7,355 nt of DNA from assembly GCA_025362825.1 (NCBI GenBank), contig JANYFF010000434.1, positions 1 through 7,355 on the forward strand. The letters are read 5' to 3'. Shown here in pieces: positions 5,539 to 7,355 of this stretch. Within the stretch, counting starts at the first letter, position 1, and every line of letters begins with the position of its first letter. A model generated the notes under the pieces. The model made no database searches. It was not told the DNA's origin and saw only the letters and a list, made by a program, of their open reading frames with translations. This stretch comes from Polaromonas sp. (GTDB taxonomy: Bacteria; Pseudomonadota; Gammaproteobacteria; Burkholderiales; Burkholderiaceae_C). Position numbers and translations under genes: made by a program.

Positions 5539-6542
5539 TGGCCCCGGATGTATTTATTGACCGCACGGTTGTGGTCGTCCAGATTGGCGCTGAACTGGCT
5601 GCTGCCGTCACCGCGCGCAACAAAATACAGCGCTTTGGTTGGCGCTGGCTGCACTGCAGCAAGTAGGGCGGCCTTGCCGGGCATCGCAATCGGTGTGGGT
5701 GGCAGGCCGGCGCGGGTATAGGTGTTGTAAGGCGTGTCGGTTTGCAGGTCGCGCCGGTGCAAATTACCGTCGTATCTATCACCCAGCCCGTAAATCACGC
5801 TAGGGTCGGTTTGAAGCAGCATACCGATGCGCAGGCGGTTGGTAAAGACACCGGCAATCTGCGCGCGATCAGCGGCTTTGCCGGTCTCTTTTTCAACAAT
5901 GCTGGCCAGGATGAGGGCCTGCTCAGGACTTTTGAGAGGCGTATCCGGGCTGCGCAAAGCCCACGCGGCTTCGGAACGTTTGTCCATGGCTTTGGCTGCG
6001 CGCTGCAGCACACGTAAATCGCTGCTGCCCTTGGCGTAAGTGTAGGTATCAGGGAAAAACCGCCCTTCGGGAAAAACGCCCGGCTTGCCCAGCTTTTCCA
6101 TGATCATTTCGGGGCTGAGCCCCGCAGATTCGGGCGTTAGCTGCTCTGCTTTTTGTAGCGCACTGCGAACCTGGTTGAAGTTCCAGCCCTCCACCAGCGT
6201 GATGCTTTTCAGGGCTTCCTCACCGCGAACCAGCATGCGAAGCAACCCCAGCGGCGTGGTACCGGCAGCGATTTCATAACTGCCAGCCTTGATCTGCCGG
6301 GCCTGGCCCGAAAGCCGGAACCAGGCTTGCAACAGCGGCGTGGGAACGTCCGCCCCGCTGGCGACGACCACTTCTGCAACGGTTGCAGCAGAGGTGCCGG
6401 GTTCTATCTCAAGGTCAGCGACCGAAGCGCCAGGCGGGAGTTTCAGGACCATAGGCTGGTTGAGCCACCATAGCCCGGCCCCCAGTACGAGAAGGCCCGC
6501 CACAAACAGCAGTGTCAGCAGTCTTGTAAAAAATCGACCCAA
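5535..6542 (-). CDS. mltG: Endolytic murein transglycosylase MltG
   Basis: An inner-membrane lytic transglycosylase (YceG-like) that cuts nascent glycan strands and is thought to set their length. From TTG 6542 it is 335 residues: one transmembrane segment about 5-27, a LysM-like subdomain around 45-105 (KAGSYEI near 85), then the catalytic domain. ASIVEKETG (213-221) holds the Glu equivalent to E218 of E. coli MltG, followed by VFTNRLRIGMLLQTDPSVIY and YNTYTRAGLPPTPIAMPG. The end NLDDHNRAVNKYIRGQ is usual. The same frame allows a TTG at 6572 (345 residues) but no ATG before the membrane segment. I prefer 6542 because GGAAAGG lies ten bases upstream and the product begins directly with GRFFTRLLTLLF, like its relatives; the 6572 start has no visible ribosome site. 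Its stop overlaps tmk. It is the first gene of the minus-strand operon. Confidence 0.93.
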   Translation of the reverse strand: MGRFFTRLLTLLFVAGLLVLGAGLWWLNQPMVLKLPPGASVADLEIEPGTSAATVAEVVVASGADVPTPLLQAWFRLSGQARQIKAGSYEIAAGTTPLGLLRMLVRGEEALKSITLVEGWNFNQVRSALQKAEQLTPESAGLSPEMIMEKLGKPGVFPEGRFFPDTYTYAKGSSDLRVLQRAAKAMDKRSEAAWALRSPDTPLKSPEQALILASIVEKETGKAADRAQIAGVFTNRLRIGMLLQTDPSVIYGLGDRYDGNLHRRDLQTDTPYNTYTRAGLPPTPIAMPGKAALLAAVQPAPTKALYFVARGDGSSQFSANLDDHNRAVNKYIRGQ

Positions 6543-6613
6543 AACCCATTTACCTTTCCAGTTACTTGGCAATCGCGGCAGTGCCGCAATCTATCCCTAT
6601 GATAATTCAGCGC
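6543..6613. promoter_or_regulatory. Divergent mltG/ygfZ control region with a 13-base palindrome
   Basis: About 70 bases separate the two divergent genes if mltG starts at 6542. GCGGCAGTGCCGC (6575-6587) is a perfect inverted repeat with a single central base and could be an operator or small hairpin. TATGATAATT (6598-6607) reads as a -10-like box for ygfZ, and its complement contains TATCAT, -10-like towards mltG. No good -35 box stands at normal spacing, so promoter calls are weak. Confidence 0.35.
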
Positions 6614-7355
6614 ATGCTTACCCTTACCTCCGATTTGCCCGATGTTTCCGCAGAACTGGCCGCGTCCCTGTCGGGCTTCGCTGAGCTGGCACATTTGGGT
6701 GTGATTCGCGCAAAAGGCGAAGACGCGGCGACGTTTTTGCAGGGGCAGCTGACGCAGGACGTGGCCGGGATGGGTCCGGATCAAGCCCATCTGGCCGCAT
6801 TTTGCAATGCCAAAGGCCGCATGCAGGCGAGTTTTGTGGTGTTCAAACGGGCCCCGGACGAGATCCTGTTGGTTTGCAGCCGCGACCTGCTGGCGCAGAC
6901 GCTCAAGCGGCTGAGCATGTTTGTGATGCGCGCCAAAGTAAAGCTGGAAGATGCCACCGCCGACTTCACGCTTCTTGGCCTGACCGGAACCGCTATTGAA
7001 TCCATAGCAGGAGGCGCACGGAATCCGGGGGCTACGACCACTATTGATGGTGTAAATCTGGTTTTTCTGCATACTGGAGCCCGGCGGGCACGCGCGTTGT
7101 GGTGCGCACCGGCCGGCACGCCGTGGCCGCAGGGCGCAAGGCTGGCGCCGCCAATCTGGGCCTGGCTCGAAGTCCGGTCCGGCATTGCAATGATCACCTT
7201 GCCGATTTTTGTGGCTTTTGTGCCTCAGATGCTGAATTACGAATCGACGGGCGGCGTTAACTTCAAAAAGGGCTGCTACCCCGGTCAGGAAGTGGTGGCG
7301 CGCAGCCAGTTTCGCGGCACGCTCAAGCGCCGGGCCTACCTTGCACACTGCGAAG
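6614..7355 (+). CDS. ygfZ: YgfZ-family folate-binding protein (partial, cut by window edge)
   Basis: Translation from ATG 6614 stays open to the window end, giving 247 residues without a stop. It is a tRNA-modifying GcvT-like folate-binding protein that helps Fe-S cluster assembly or repair; E. coli YgfZ supports enzymes such as MiaB using tetrahydrofolate. Seen: FLQGQLTQDV (42-51) and LAAFCNAKGRMQASFVVF (60-77) of the N-terminal fold; FVPQMLNYESTGGVNF; and the family signature KGCYPGQE (219-226) with its conserved Cys at 221, then VVARSQFRGTLKRR. About 50-80 C-terminal residues are beyond the edge. It is divergent from mltG, a common arrangement in Burkholderiales. No Shine-Dalgarno sequence precedes the ATG, and a -10-like box ends only about seven to ten bases upstream, so a very short or absent leader is possible. 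Long frames on the opposite strand here are shadows. Confidence 0.93.
   Translation, partial: MLTLTSDLPDVSAELAASLSGFAELAHLGVIRAKGEDAATFLQGQLTQDVAGMGPDQAHLAAFCNAKGRMQASFVVFKRAPDEILLVCSRDLLAQTLKRLSMFVMRAKVKLEDATADFTLLGLTGTAIESIAGGARNPGATTTIDGVNLVFLHTGARRARALWCAPAGTPWPQGARLAPPIWAWLEVRSGIAMITLPIFVAFVPQMLNYESTGGVNFKKGCYPGQEVVARSQFRGTLKRRAYLAHCE

Noticed and set aside
4621..5721. A 366-codon open frame on the + strand
   Set aside because: It runs antisense across holB, tmk and mltG, all with strong family motifs; no recognisable domain in its product.
6515..7348. A 277-codon open frame on the minus strand
   Set aside because: It is the mirror of ygfZ, which carries the KGCYPGQE signature on the + strand.
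1..7355. CRISPR array, tRNA/rRNA genes, toxin-antitoxin or defence genes
   Set aside because: No regularly spaced repeats, no tRNA or rRNA sequence and no paired small genes were recognised on either strand.

Overview
The window looks like chromosomal DNA of a betaproteobacterium, most likely family Comamonadaceae (Rhodoferax/Polaromonas-like). The evidence is the gene order ygfZ <> mltG-tmk-holB-pilZ-tatD-ankyrin, the protein wording as I recognise it, and GC-rich codon use in the operon. No ribosomal or other marker gene is present, so the genus is a guess.

Positions 1-1273 are insertion-sequence wreckage. The first ~27 codons of an IS1182-type transposase run straight into the last ~90 codons and right end of an IS66-type element. 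After the IS66 tip (position 421) the C-terminal half of the IS1182-type transposase resumes and runs to 1153. The simplest history is IS66 insertion into the IS1182-type element, then one deletion that removed the middle of both. Neither transposase can be functional.

Positions 1274-1776 hold no gene I can support. They include an AT-rich island (33 G+C in the 120 bases 1501-1620, 27.5%) with a bulged hairpin and small repeats, between the IS debris and the end of the operon.

Positions 1777-6542 hold six genes on the minus strand, transcribed towards the IS debris: mltG, tmk, holB, pilZ, tatD and a secreted ankyrin-repeat protein. mltG/tmk and tmk/holB overlap by ATGA, and tatD and the ankyrin gene are one base apart, which points to translational coupling. 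The operon joins cell-wall glycan termination (MltG), dTTP synthesis (Tmk), the replicase clamp loader (HolB), type IV pilus control (PilZ) and a TatD-type metal nuclease. This grouping is a known conserved housekeeping cluster in beta- and gammaproteobacteria.

A ~70-base divergent region (6543-6613) with a perfect 13-base palindrome separates mltG from ygfZ, which runs off the right edge. I see no undescribed defence, mobile or biosynthetic system. The points most worth a second look are the IS66/IS1182 chimera, the AT-rich island, and the ankyrin gene tightly attached to tatD.
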